Origin: Candidatus Obscuribacterales bacterium
GTDB taxonomy: Bacteria; Cyanobacteriota; Vampirovibrionia; Obscuribacterales; Obscuribacteraceae
Assembly (NCBI GenBank): GCA_019745505.1
Contig: JAIETE010000142.1
Coordinates: 1-64,000 of the forward strand
Length of the DNA: 64,000 nucleotides
Direction: 5' to 3'
A program made the translations under genes and the position numbers. Shown here in pieces: positions 1 through 8,414 of the stretch. The notes beneath the pieces are model-generated. The model ran no database searches, was not told the DNA's origin, and was given only the letters and a program-made list of their open reading frames with translations. Within the stretch, counting starts at the first letter, position 1, and each line of letters opens with the position of its first letter.

Positions 1-802
1 GATTGGGCAAGCCCGGCGGCTTCATCCAATTTGGTTCTTCCTCTTGGTGGCGGCCGCTTCCGTCCGGACCCAATTCGTCTTCTACAGATATAGGTTCGTG
101 TTCGCCGGTGGCTCTTTGCGATTCGGCAATTTTCCTTCTAATAGATTCGGCAAGCGTGAGCGGCTGGTCGTCCGTCAGTTGATTAGGCCCGGCCATGCCG
201 AATTTTTCACCGAGTGAACGAGTAGTCGATTGTGCCTCGCGGCTGTCCATCATCGGTTCGGACATGCCTTTGGCGATCGCTTTCAGTCTTGTCGCCGTGC
301 CGGAATGATCATCGGGTGCTTTGCCCTTTGCTTGCGGCGGTGCCATGGAAGGCGGCACCGAATCCTCAAACTGAGTAATTGGCTGATTGATCGGCTGAGT
401 GCGATGCGGGTAGCGACTGCCCCCGGTCGGTTCCATGTCCATCTCCATTCCTGGAGGCATGGTGTCTTTCTTGCCTCGACCGCCGCCTTTTGGTTCCGGC
501 GGAGCTTTCTTGTCTTGTTTATCTTTGCCTTTGAATAAATTGCCGAAAACAGCAAATGGGGAAGCCTTCTGCTCGGGCAGGTCTTCCATGATGGCGCGAG
601 CGAGCGCTTCGGGTTGCGGAGGCGTCAAGTCGTCCGGCAGTTGAACGTCATCGGCAGCAAGCAGAACTTGTTGAATTTGGTGGTGGAATTTAGCGCACGA
701 TTCGCAGGTCTCCAGGTGGGCGGACAGCATTCGCTCGTCCTGCGCCTGCAGATCCATATCGAATCGTTGTTGAATCAAGTGTCGGAATCGACTGCAATTC
801 AT
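1..802 (-). CDS. Zinc-finger anti-sigma factor, C-terminus beyond window edge
   Basis: The frame stays open from an ATG at 802 to the left edge, giving 267 visible residues. The N-terminus carries the HxxxCxxC pattern of the zf-HC2 anti-sigma fold (HLETCESC, about residues 29-36), preceded by a helix typical of sigma-binding zinc-finger proteins. The remainder is rich in Pro, Lys and Asp/Glu and looks disordered. No transmembrane segment appears in the visible part, so it may be a cytoplasmic anti-sigma factor, although a membrane anchor could lie beyond the edge. It begins 26 bases after the stop of the ECF sigma gene on the same strand, which is the usual sigma/anti-sigma operon. I infer that it holds that sigma factor inactive until a signal arrives. 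Confidence 0.75.
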   Translation of the reverse strand, partial: MNCSRFRHLIQQRFDMDLQAQDERMLSAHLETCESCAKFHHQIQQVLLAADDVQLPDDLTPPQPEALARAIMEDLPEQKASPFAVFGNLFKGKDKQDKKAPPEPKGGGRGKKDTMPPGMEMDMEPTGGSRYPHRTQPINQPITQFEDSVPPSMAPPQAKGKAPDDHSGTATRLKAIAKGMSEPMMDSREAQSTTRSLGEKFGMAGPNQLTDDQPLTLAESIRRKIAESQRATGEHEPISVEDELGPDGSGRHQEEEPNWMKPPGLPN

Positions 803-828
803 TATCAGTTACCGCGCTCTCTAAAGAA

Positions 829-1401
829 CTATCCCCTACCAAGGCATTTAACAATTTGCACCCGTGCTCTGTAGAGCCATGCTTGGATGGTCTCTTTCGG
901 CTGGTGCAAGACCAAACCCATTTGTTCGTAAGTCAGATCGAGCTGATGGCGCAGCATAAATACTTTCTGCTGCTCTTCAGAGAGTGTGCTCAAGCAGCGC
1001 CTGACTCTCTGTGTCCCCAGAATGACTGTCGTTTCCCAGTCCATATTGCCGGAACCGTCTGAAGCCGGGTCCGTACGCGCACCAGGCGGTAACGGACCGG
1101 TGTACTGCGAGTGATATTCGGAGCACGCATCGACGATAAACTGCGACACCCAGTGCCAGAGAGGCATGTTCGTCTTTTTCGGGTCGGTGTGTTTGAGCGA
1201 TGCGAAAGCATTGCGGAAAGCCATTATGGTCAACTGCGTGGCAGATTCAGGATTGCCCGTTGCCATGTAGGCTATGGCGTAGAAGCGCTCTTGGTGATTC
1301 CATACAAAATCGTTGCGCTGCTCCTTGTTGCCTTTCTTCAATTCGAAGAGGACTCCGGCAGCTGCTTGGTTGAAATTATTCCGAGAAGGAAGGATAGGCA
1401 T
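829..1401 (-). CDS. ECF-type RNA polymerase sigma factor
   Basis: This 190-residue protein has the two-domain layout of ECF sigma factors. A sigma-2-like helical region spans about residues 30-100. A sigma-4 helix-turn-helix spans about 133-188 and includes LSEEQQKVFMLRHQLDLTYE and the recognition helix around QPKETIQAWLYRARV. It would direct RNA polymerase to a small stress or envelope regulon. The ATG at 1401 has only a weak purine-rich ribosome site (AGAAAAAG). The gene lies directly upstream of a zinc-finger anti-sigma gene, which supports the call. Region 2 is divergent, so the exact ECF subgroup cannot be assigned. No convincing autoregulatory ECF promoter was seen upstream. Confidence 0.8.
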   Translation of the reverse strand: MPILPSRNNFNQAAAGVLFELKKGNKEQRNDFVWNHQERFYAIAYMATGNPESATQLTIMAFRNAFASLKHTDPKKTNMPLWHWVSQFIVDACSEYHSQYTGPLPPGARTDPASDGSGNMDWETTVILGTQRVRRCLSTLSEEQQKVFMLRHQLDLTYEQMGLVLHQPKETIQAWLYRARVQIVKCLGRG

Positions 1402-1756
1402 CTTTTTCTAAGGCAAGACCGCTGTAAATGCGAATACTGAAACAATAGCCAACAAACTGTCTGAAGCGGGACGTCAGGAGGTTCTTTAAACGCAACACGC
1501 GGCCGCGAATACTCCGAACCAGCAACTCTATGACCCGAAATGGGCGAGCTGCCGACCGCCAAGTAGCCACTTTTCCAGTTTACCTGATTCGGGCGGGACT
1601 CAGGAAGGATTTTGTGGGATAACTGGTGGGCTCAAAAACGCTTACGGACTGAAACAGACCTCCGTTGACAGGCGATAACGACTCATACCGCTAACATATG
1701 ATGTACCACGTTACGCGCGTTAGTATCTTCATTCTGATAATTAGGAAGCTCGCTCG
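1402..1756. other. Gene-free divergent intergenic region
   Basis: This 355-base spacer separates the leftward sigma gene from the rightward unknown gene at 1757. It contains no credible ORF. A TTGACA at 1665-1670 could be a rightward -35 box, but no good -10 lies at the right distance. Promoters for both flanking genes presumably sit here. Confidence 0.5.
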
Positions 1757-2617
1757 ATGTCATTACCGGAAACGCATACTATTGAAATCAAGGTTCGCAA
1801 CAGCGCGGCCTATACCTTGAACAATGTTGTCGCTACAGCAAGAAGCTGTTCGCCGCAGGATTTGAAGATAGCGGCGGCCAATGTGGACCTGGTAGGCGAA
1901 GCCGGCAAAGTGCCGCAAGAAGTCTCGGATTTCGTAAATTTTGTTATGACAGATCTCTTCACACTTTTGCATCGAAGCGGGCTTTACAACAGGCAAAGGG
2001 CGTTCTGGGAGTCAATCGCTCGCGCTGTCAAAGTAACCGTTCATCCTGTCACGCAGGGCTTTTTCAAGAAGGAAGCTTTGCCGATGTATGACGTGCATTT
2101 TGAAGATGCTTCGGGTGGGACAACGCTTTTAGCACTTGTAGTTCAGAATCACGAGCAGTGGAAAGTACCTAAATATGCGACCGCCTATTTTAAGGAATTG
2201 CTGCACAGAGCCCAGCAGCTGGATAAGAAGAGGCCGGTCATGAAATCAGTCATGGTGGTGGCGCCCAAACCCTTCTCGCAGGAGTTGTTCAAACACGTAG
2301 ATAAAATTTTGGGCGGACCGAATCTCGATCCTGTTTCCCGGTTTGAATCTGTACTTGAAGCTCCGATTACCGTCCATTTGAATCTGTTCGAGTATGGCGT
2401 GTCGGCTGCAGAGCCACTTTCTGCTTCATCTGAATTGCCGGCGGATGAGGAAGAATCAGACTCTGCCAGCCCGACATCCTACGACCCGGAAGAAATCGAT
2501 GATCCCAATGTGATTGGAGATGAGAGTCTTTTGCATCCGGATGACATGAAAGTCAAACCCGGCCGATTCATCTTCAAAATGATTCAGCCCGATGTCGATA
2601 GAGCAAGAAAGAAATAG
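1757..2617 (+). CDS. Protein of unknown function, 286 aa
   Basis: I do not recognise this protein. It is soluble, with no signal peptide or membrane segment. Residues 1-210 are mixed alpha/beta and include a hydrophobic strand followed by a polar turn (MKSVMVVAPKPFSQELF) that looks like part of a regular fold. Residues 215-260 are acidic and Ser/Pro-rich, probably a flexible linker before a short basic C-terminus. The ATG at 1757 has AGGA about 11 bases upstream. The stop lies 5 bases from the stop of the convergent carboxyltransferase gene. The codon usage and length make it a real gene. Its role is unknown. Confidence 0.75.
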   Translation: MSLPETHTIEIKVRNSAAYTLNNVVATARSCSPQDLKIAAANVDLVGEAGKVPQEVSDFVNFVMTDLFTLLHRSGLYNRQRAFWESIARAVKVTVHPVTQGFFKKEALPMYDVHFEDASGGTTLLALVVQNHEQWKVPKYATAYFKELLHRAQQLDKKRPVMKSVMVVAPKPFSQELFKHVDKILGGPNLDPVSRFESVLEAPITVHLNLFEYGVSAAEPLSASSELPADEEESDSASPTSYDPEEIDDPNVIGDESLLHPDDMKVKPGRFIFKMIQPDVDRARKK

Positions 2618-2622
2618 AAGAA

Positions 2623-4191
2623 TTAGAGCGGAATATTTCCGTGCTTTCTTTTCGGTCGCTCGATGCGTTTATTCTTCTGAACTTCCAGTGCCGCGTGCAG
2701 ATATCGCCTCGTTTCCGAGGGCAGAATTACGTCGTCCACGTATCCCAGCTCGGCAGCCACATATGGATTGGCAAATCGCTCTCTGTACTCGGCTACCAGC
2801 TCTTTGTGCTTGGCCGGAGCATCTTCTTTGAGCTTGTCCAATTCTTTTCTATACAAAAGATTGACAGCACCGTCTGCACCCATGACGGCGATCTCGGCTG
2901 TAGGCCAGGCAAAATTAAAATCGCCGCCCACATTTTTGGAACCCATTACGTCAAAAGCTCCACCATAGGCTTTGCGCGTGATGACTGTCAGTTTCGGCAC
3001 AGTCGCTTCGCAGTAGGCATAAAGCAGTTTGGCACCATGCCTGATGATGCCGTGGTGCTCCTGTGTGCGACCCGGCAAATAGCCTGGCACATCGACAAAA
3101 GTAATGACCGGGATATTGAACGCGTCCAGGAAACGAACGAAGCGTGCTCCTTTTATAGATGCGTTGATGTCCAGGGTGCCTGCCAGTTTCTTTGGCTGAT
3201 TGGCTACAATGCCGACCGTCTCACCGTGCAGTCTGGCGAATCCGGTAATCAAATTGGTAGCGTAAAGCGGCGCTATTTCGAAGAAATCGCCATTGTCGAA
3301 AATCTTGGTGATGACGTCGTGCATGTCGTACGGCTTTGCCGGGTCATGCGGAACGACGCTGTCGAGGGCACTGCTTTCGGCCGGTTCGGCATCAGGACCG
3401 GGTTCTACGAAGGGAGCCGGTTCCAGGTTGTTCAGAGGCAAATAAGAAAGCAACTTTCTGACCATCCAGAAAGATTCTTCCTCATCTTCGGCGAGCAATT
3501 GCGCGACACCGCTCTTCTCGTTGTGGACGCGCGCTCCGCCCAGTTCGTCAAAAGTTACGTCTTCACCAGTGACGGTGCGCACGATTTCCGGTCCGGTGAT
3601 GAACATATAGCTGGCTTTGTCCACCATAATCGTGAAATCGGTGACTGCAGGGCTGTACACGGCGCCGCCGGCACACGGACCGTAGATCACCGATATTTGA
3701 GGAATCACGCCTGAGGAATTGACGTTTCTGTAGAAGATATCGGCGTAGCCGGCCAGCGAGGCCACCCCTTCCTGGATGCGCGCGCCGCCGCTCTCGTTCA
3801 GACCGATTACCGGGCAGCCCGCTTGCTTCGCCAGATCCATTACTTTGCATACTTTGCGGGCGAAAACTTCTCCCAGTGCGCCACCAAGGAAGGTGGCATC
3901 GTGAGCGAAGATATAAACCGGTCGTCCGTCGATTTTTCCCTGTCCTGTGACAACTCCGTCGCCGACCACCTTTTTCTCGTCCAGTCCGAAGTGTTCGCAG
4001 TGGTGAACGGCGTAGCGGTCCAGTTCGATGAAAGAACCCTCGTCCAGCAGCGCGGCAATCCTCTCTCTGGCGTGCAAGGTGCCTTTATCGTGACGCTTTT
4101 TCAGGGTCGCTTCGCTGACGGCAACTGCTTGTCCGCGCTTTTCGGTCAGGCGTTCGTTTGGCGATTTTGCGGTTTTGCTCTTCGTTTCCAT
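2623..4191 (-). CDS. pccB: Acyl-CoA (propionyl-CoA type) carboxylase carboxyltransferase subunit
   Basis: The 522-residue protein matches the biotin-dependent carboxyltransferase family (PccB/MmdA/AccD5) along its length. The N-terminal carboxyltransferase half has ARERIAALLDEGSF, the GGALGE turn and the oxyanion-type GGARIQEG and GPCAGGAVYSP motifs. The C-terminal half has FVDVPGYLPG, the YGGAFDVM segment and the family-typical ending KHGNIPL. It would transfer carboxyl groups from carboxybiotin to propionyl-CoA or acetyl-CoA, or in reverse as methylmalonyl-CoA decarboxylase. No biotin carboxylase or biotin carrier gene lies nearby, so those subunits must be elsewhere. A B12-binding mutase subunit at 18784 fits the same methylmalonyl-CoA pathway. 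Substrate preference cannot be settled from sequence alone. Confidence 0.9.
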   Translation of the reverse strand: METKSKTAKSPNERLTEKRGQAVAVSEATLKKRHDKGTLHARERIAALLDEGSFIELDRYAVHHCEHFGLDEKKVVGDGVVTGQGKIDGRPVYIFAHDATFLGGALGEVFARKVCKVMDLAKQAGCPVIGLNESGGARIQEGVASLAGYADIFYRNVNSSGVIPQISVIYGPCAGGAVYSPAVTDFTIMVDKASYMFITGPEIVRTVTGEDVTFDELGGARVHNEKSGVAQLLAEDEEESFWMVRKLLSYLPLNNLEPAPFVEPGPDAEPAESSALDSVVPHDPAKPYDMHDVITKIFDNGDFFEIAPLYATNLITGFARLHGETVGIVANQPKKLAGTLDINASIKGARFVRFLDAFNIPVITFVDVPGYLPGRTQEHHGIIRHGAKLLYAYCEATVPKLTVITRKAYGGAFDVMGSKNVGGDFNFAWPTAEIAVMGADGAVNLLYRKELDKLKEDAPAKHKELVAEYRERFANPYVAAELGYVDDVILPSETRRYLHAALEVQKNKRIERPKRKHGNIPL

Positions 4192-4226
4192 TGTCTTTGC
4201 CGTCCGTATTGTCTTTTGAAGTGTCG

Positions 4227-5618
4227 CTATTTAACCACACCCATTGTCGTGTAGAGAAGGAATTGGTGAACGATAGTCAGATAGATAGTCATGGTGCAAA
4301 CATCCAGAATGCTTGTGATGAAAGGTCCGCTGGCGTGCGCCGGATCGATGCCAAGCTTCTGGAAGACCATCGGCATGAGGGTTCCGATCAAAACTCCGCA
4401 AGTCATTGTGACAAACAGCGAACATCCGACGACGAAACCGAGAGTCGGATTGACGCTGTGAAACATCCAGCTCATCAGGGTCGTGGCCACTCCGCATAGG
4501 ATGCCGAGCAGCATGCCAACACGCGCTTCGTGAAAGACATGTTTGAGGATCACACGCCAGGCAAGTTTTTCCATGCCGGTTCCACGCAAAGTGATGCAAG
4601 TGCTTTGCGTTGCCACGGAGCCTGTAACGCCCGACAAGAGCGGCATGAAAGATGCGGCGGCGACGGTTTCTTTGATGACACTGTCGAAGTGTGTGATCAC
4701 CGAAACAGAACCGGCTTCGATTCCCAGTGTGATAAGAAGCCAGGGCAAACGCGCACCGACTGCTCGCCGAACGCTCAAGCTCAGCTGTTCACCGAGGTCT
4801 CCGGCTTCACCTGTGATACCGGAGGCCTGGAACAAGTCTTCGGTTGATTCTTCCCACAATACGTCGATGACATCATCGGCGGTGATAATCCCTCTCAGTT
4901 TTCCTGATTCATCAACGACCGGCAGTGTCAATAAGTCGTATCGGCTGAGCTTTTCGGCTGCTTCTTCCTGGTCCGTAGTGGTCAAGACTTTGATGACGTT
5001 ATCGTCCATCAAACTCTCTACGAGCGCCTCCGGAGGCGCCATCAGAAGTTCTTTCAAAGTGACGCGACCGGCCAGCTTTTCTTCTTCCGAGACTACGTAT
5101 ACGTCATAAATGTCATCTTCCAGTTCTGCGTATGTTTCTCTCAAATAGGAAATCGCCTGATCGGCAGTCAATTTCCCTTCCACCGCCAGGTAGTCGGTGG
5201 ACATGATGCCCCCTGCCGAGTCTTCCTCGAAGCCCATCAATTCCTGGATGTCTTCTTTGGCCTCGGTGTCGGTCATCTGGTTGATGATCTGCTGAACCTT
5301 CTCTTTGGGCAGTTCGGCAAGCAAGTCCGCCGCGTCGTCGGGGCTCATCCTGGCGATGATCGGAACGACGCCTATATCGCCCAGATCCTTAAGCAAATTT
5401 CCTTGGGTTTCGGGTTCCAGCTCCGCCAGCACTGCTGATGCGTTATCCAGGTCTAAGAGTCGGAAGCAAGAAAGCCTGTGGCTGTTGTCCAGATCAGCCA
5501 ACCACTCGGCAATATCGGCCGGATGCTCCTCATTGAGAAGCATCCTCAGTTTTTGACGCTGCCCGTCATCTACGAGAGCGCTCAATTCTTCCGGCGCCAG
5601 CCGCGCTTTCTCGCTCAT
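4227..5618 (-). CDS. mgtE: Magnesium transporter MgtE
   Basis: All three MgtE parts are present in the 463 residues. The N-terminal superhelical domain (about 10-130) contains DLLKDLG- and MSPDDAADLLAELP-type repeats. Two CBS domains follow at about 135-260, including MSTDYLAVEG and LPVVDESGKLRGIITADDV. The C-terminal domain has five predicted membrane helices and the DPAHASGPFITSILDV signature. It imports Mg2+ and closes when the cytoplasmic domains bind Mg2+. The usual GGNAG-type sequence in the first pore loop reads GVTGSVATQ here, a modest deviation. The start is the ATG at 5618. The 5-prime leader contains two strong stem-loops but no recognisable ykoK-type Mg2+ riboswitch. Confidence 0.93.
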   Translation of the reverse strand: MSEKARLAPEELSALVDDGQRQKLRMLLNEEHPADIAEWLADLDNSHRLSCFRLLDLDNASAVLAELEPETQGNLLKDLGDIGVVPIIARMSPDDAADLLAELPKEKVQQIINQMTDTEAKEDIQELMGFEEDSAGGIMSTDYLAVEGKLTADQAISYLRETYAELEDDIYDVYVVSEEEKLAGRVTLKELLMAPPEALVESLMDDNVIKVLTTTDQEEAAEKLSRYDLLTLPVVDESGKLRGIITADDVIDVLWEESTEDLFQASGITGEAGDLGEQLSLSVRRAVGARLPWLLITLGIEAGSVSVITHFDSVIKETVAAASFMPLLSGVTGSVATQSTCITLRGTGMEKLAWRVILKHVFHEARVGMLLGILCGVATTLMSWMFHSVNPTLGFVVGCSLFVTMTCGVLIGTLMPMVFQKLGIDPAHASGPFITSILDVCTMTIYLTIVHQFLLYTTMGVVK

Positions 5619-5667
5619 GATCTACCGGTTGGATCTGGGTGAGACTTATCGAGTAACAAAACTCGCC

Positions 5668-5739
5668 GGATGCATTTGCATCCAGCACTAACCCTATCAA
5701 GATGTCAGCTAAGGTTTAAGACAAGCCCTCTAAGCTGAC
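5668..5739 (-). promoter_or_regulatory. Two stem-loops in the rpoD-mgtE intergenic region
   Basis: Reading toward mgtE, the arms GTCAGCT and AGCTGAC (5704-5739) enclose a 22-base loop region. A second hairpin has 6-bp GGATGC/GCATCC arms around a tetraloop (5668-5683). Neither is followed by a T-run. They may end the rpoD message, protect an RNA end, or shape the mgtE leader. The function is unproven. Confidence 0.45.
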
Positions 5740-5807
5740 CGAAAGAATATTATTTCGCCCGACACAAAGCGGCTTTTGGCGCTCTTTTTTCTCTGAGCTT
5801 TTGTTTA

Positions 5808-6776
5808 TCAATCTTCAAGATAGCCGGCCAACTTCGAAGACCAGGCTGGCTGCCTGAGCTTTCTGAAGGCTTTGTGCTCAATCTGACGAACACGTTCGCG
5901 GGTGATATTGAAGAGTCGGCCGACTTCTTCCAGGGTCCGTTGCCTGCCGTCTTCCAGCCCATAACGTAAATGCATTATGTCGCGCTCGCGCGGTGTCAAT
6001 TGACTGAGCATGCGGTTGAGGTCTTGACGCATCAGCTCTTCTTCCGTTGTCATGTCCGGACGCGAAGTGATGTTGTCTTCGATCAAGTCGCCCAGATAAG
6101 TCTCTTCATCCCTGTTGAGGGGCATCTCCATCGAAACTGGTTCTCTGTCGGCCTGAATAATTTCGGTGATCTTATTTACAGATAATTCCATTGCGTTGGA
6201 CAATTCCGACTCGGTCGGCTTGCGGCCCAATTCTTGGGAAAGTCTGGCCGAGGTCTTTTTCAATTTGTTAATTGATTCGACCATGTGCACAGGTACGCGG
6301 ATAGTACGGGATTTATCGGCCAGACCGCGGCTGATCGCCTGCCTGATCCACCAGGTGGCGTATGTGCTGAACTTAAAACCTTTGGTGTGATCGAATTTCT
6401 CGGCTGCTCGAATCAGCCCGAGATTGCCTTCTTGAATCAAATCTTGGAAAGGCAGACCACGATTGACATACTTCTTGGCGATCGAAATTACCAGACGCAG
6501 GTTGGCTTGAATAAGCTTCTTCTTGGCGTCCAAATCGCCGGAGGCAATTCTTCTAGCCAGCTCGATTTCCTCGTCCGGCTTGATCATTTTTACGCGGCCG
6601 ATTTCGCGAAGATACAGTCTTACAGAGTCTTCAGTAAATCCATCAGGACCTGTCGGCTCTTTTTCTTCTGCCTCTTCTTCCTGACCGACAACGGCAGCCG
6701 GCCCCTGCTGAGCTTCTTCCTCATCAAAGGCTTCTTGCCAATCGTCAGCTACTTCATCGCGAACTTTAGACGCCAA
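5808..6776 (-). CDS. rpoD: RNA polymerase sigma factor, RpoD/SigA family
   Basis: The 322-residue protein has region 1.2 ([20 protein letters not shown], about 50-69), a near-canonical region 2 ([19 protein letters not shown] and [15 protein letters not shown]), region 3 and a full region 4 ending [18 protein letters not shown]. This is the primary or group-2 sigma-70 architecture. It is shorter than many primary sigmas because region 1.1 is reduced to an acidic stretch at about residues 8-45. It is probably the housekeeping sigma factor, but a group-2 paralogue is possible. The start is a TTG at 6776 preceded by AGGAG at a 9-base spacing. No in-frame ATG lies near the expected N-terminus. 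Confidence 0.9.
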   Translation of the reverse strand: MASKVRDEVADDWQEAFDEEEAQQGPAAVVGQEEEAEEKEPTGPDGFTEDSVRLYLREIGRVKMIKPDEEIELARRIASGDLDAKKKLIQANLRLVISIAKKYVNRGLPFQDLIQEGNLGLIRAAEKFDHTKGFKFSTYATWWIRQAISRGLADKSRTIRVPVHMVESINKLKKTSARLSQELGRKPTESELSNAMELSVNKITEIIQADREPVSMEMPLNRDEETYLGDLIEDNITSRPDMTTEEELMRQDLNRMLSQLTPRERDIMHLRYGLEDGRQRTLEEVGRLFNITRERVRQIEHKAFRKLRQPAWSSKLAGYLED

Positions 6777-7228
6777 TCTCGTAAACTCCTGCTAGTAAAA
6801 ACTTGCCAGTGTCAACTCGGCAACTGTCACACACTGGTTATTTACCCAATCAAGTTGGAAATCTCGCGGTCAGCCCACTTCTTTAGCAGTCAAGAGGTAG
6901 ATTAACTTTTGTAAATTTGGGCCGAATCGTTGTTAGTTTCGGCATTTTGGCTGAGAAATGTCGCGATAGCAGCGGCAATGTCCTTGTCATGTTCGATGGT
7001 TAGCCGTTTACATCAATTCGAGCTTATATACATTTGTTATACGAGATAGCAAGCCCGGGGCGCTCAGGCTGTTTCGGCTGCCTTTTCCCGGCTTCAAAAA
7101 CTTCTAAACGCAGAAATGTTTGGAAAGCATTGAGCCTTGCTCCCACACCTATATAGTCGTGCTATATTCACTTTTCGCCCATTCTTATCAAAGTGGGCAG
7201 TTATGCCTGGAAAGGCCGGAGAAACATT
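6777..7228. other. Gene-free divergent region between rpoD and the trpS operon
   Basis: This 452-base region holds the leftward rpoD leader and the rightward promoter of the microprotein-trpS pair. A 7-bp inverted repeat, CCAGTGT/ACACTGG (6806-6812 and 6831-6837), lies 30-60 bases upstream of the rpoD start and contains a leftward TTGACA, but no well-spaced -10 was found. The rest contains only short AT-rich promoter-like patches and no credible ORF. Confidence 0.45.
7130..7157 (+). promoter_or_regulatory. Candidate promoter of the microprotein-trpS operon
   Basis: TTGAGC at 7130-7135 and TATAGT at 7152-7157 are separated by 16 bases. A second TATATT at 7163 could be an alternative -10. The 7229 gene starts about 65 bases downstream. 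Confidence 0.5.
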
Positions 7229-7342
7229 ATGACCAAGAAATACAACGCTCGCGAAAAGAAGCAACGCCGTCTGGCCAAAGAGCGCCGTAAAAAAGAACGC
7301 ATCAAAGAAGTAATCGCCAAGGCTGCCGAAAGGAAGAGCTAG
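7229..7342 (+). CDS. Very basic 37-residue microprotein upstream of trpS
   Basis: ATG at 7229 opens a 37-codon frame ending TAG at 7340-7342. A GGAG lies 8 bases upstream, a good ribosome site. The product begins MTKKYNAREKKQRRL and is about half Lys/Arg, with regularly spaced Glu and Ala that would form one amphipathic, highly charged helix. The size and charge resemble small ribosome-associated proteins, but I cannot assign it to a known family. It ends one base before the trpS start, so the two genes are probably translationally coupled. The promoter directly upstream makes it the first gene of the operon. The gene could be a leader peptide, but it is not Trp-rich, which argues against trp attenuation. 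Confidence 0.65.
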   Translation: MTKKYNAREKKQRRLAKERRKKERIKEVIAKAAERKS

Positions 7343-7343
7343 A

Positions 7344-8405
7344 TTGGCTGCTACCAAGCGCATAATGTCCGGCATGCGTCCTACTGGACGCTTGCACCTC
7401 GGACACTACTTTGGGGCGCTACTCAATTGGGTTGATTTCCAGAGCCGTTATGAGTCGTACTATTCGATCGTCGACTGGCATGCTCTGACCACCAAATATC
7501 AAGACAGCGCCTCGGTTCCTGCCAACGTATTCGAGATTACCCTCGATTGGCTGGCCGTTGGCATCGACCCGGAGCAAGCGACAATTTACGTGCAGTCTGC
7601 CATTCCGGAGATTGCCGAGATTCATTTATTGCTTTCCATGATCACTCCGCACAACTGGGTTGAGCGGGAGCCGACTCTCAAAGACATGGTCAGGATGTTG
7701 GCGCAAGATGAGTCCGAAGCTCGCGAGAAAGCCACATATGGCTTGCTCGGCTACCCTGTCTTGATGTCTGCCGATATTCTTACATTCAAAGGCGAGCTGG
7801 TGCCGGTCGGCAAAGACCAGGAGTCGCACCTGGAATTCGCTCGCGACGTGGCTCGCCGTTTCAACAATACTTACGGCACTGATTTCTTTCCCGAGCCCAA
7901 GCCCGAATTTACCGTAACCCCGCTTCTCAAGGGTATGGACGGTATGAAGATGGGCAAGTCATACGGCAACGACATCAAAATTGCTGATACCGCCGATGAC
8001 ACCATAAAACGAGTGCGCACCATGGTCACCGATCGCACGCGCATCGCCAAGGCGGACCCCGGTCACACTGATTTGTGCGAAGTTCCCTGGCCCTGGTACA
8101 AGGCAGTTGCCGATGAGCAACTGCGCGCCACTGTCAAAGATGAATGCGAGAACGCCAAAATCGGGTGTGTTGACTGCAAAAAACGGCTTGGCGGCCTGAT
8201 TAATGACCGCTTTGCTGAATTTCGCGAGAGGCGCTCGAAGCTGGCAAATGATCCCGAAAGAGTTTTCAAAATTATCGACTTCGGCAATACCAAGGCGCGC
8301 AAAGTCGCTTCGCAAACGCTCAGCCAGATGAGAGAAGTGATGGGAATGATTGACTGGAATGACAGCCAGAAGACCTGGTCAAAGTTGATGGGGACCAAAG
8401 TCTAG
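7344..8405 (+). CDS. trpS: Tryptophanyl-tRNA synthetase
   Basis: Class I aminoacyl-tRNA synthetase of 353 residues that charges tRNA-Trp. The HIGH-type signature is GRLHLGHY at about residues 15-22 and the KMSKS loop is KMGKS at 202-206. GYPVLMSADILTFKGE and VPVGKDQESHLEFARD are typical TrpRS active-site and dimer-interface segments. The start is TTG at 7344, preceded by the purine-rich GAAAGGAAGAG that overlaps the end of the upstream microprotein gene. An ATG at residue 8 is an alternative but lies closer to the conserved core. No T-box leader is visible. The O-antigen-ligase-like gene follows after 6-9 bases and may be cotranscribed. Confidence 0.95.
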   Translation: MAATKRIMSGMRPTGRLHLGHYFGALLNWVDFQSRYESYYSIVDWHALTTKYQDSASVPANVFEITLDWLAVGIDPEQATIYVQSAIPEIAEIHLLLSMITPHNWVEREPTLKDMVRMLAQDESEAREKATYGLLGYPVLMSADILTFKGELVPVGKDQESHLEFARDVARRFNNTYGTDFFPEPKPEFTVTPLLKGMDGMKMGKSYGNDIKIADTADDTIKRVRTMVTDRTRIAKADPGHTDLCEVPWPWYKAVADEQLRATVKDECENAKIGCVDCKKRLGGLINDRFAEFRERRSKLANDPERVFKIIDFGNTKARKVASQTLSQMREVMGMIDWNDSQKTWSKLMGTKV

Positions 8406-8414
8406 TCCGGGTTG

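Noticed and set aside
5619-5807. Mg2+ riboswitch (ykoK type) before mgtE
   Set aside because: The leader has two hairpins but none of the conserved ykoK sequence blocks.
7229-7342. trp attenuator leader peptide before trpS
   Set aside because: The peptide has no Trp codons and there is no terminator/antiterminator pair or T-box.
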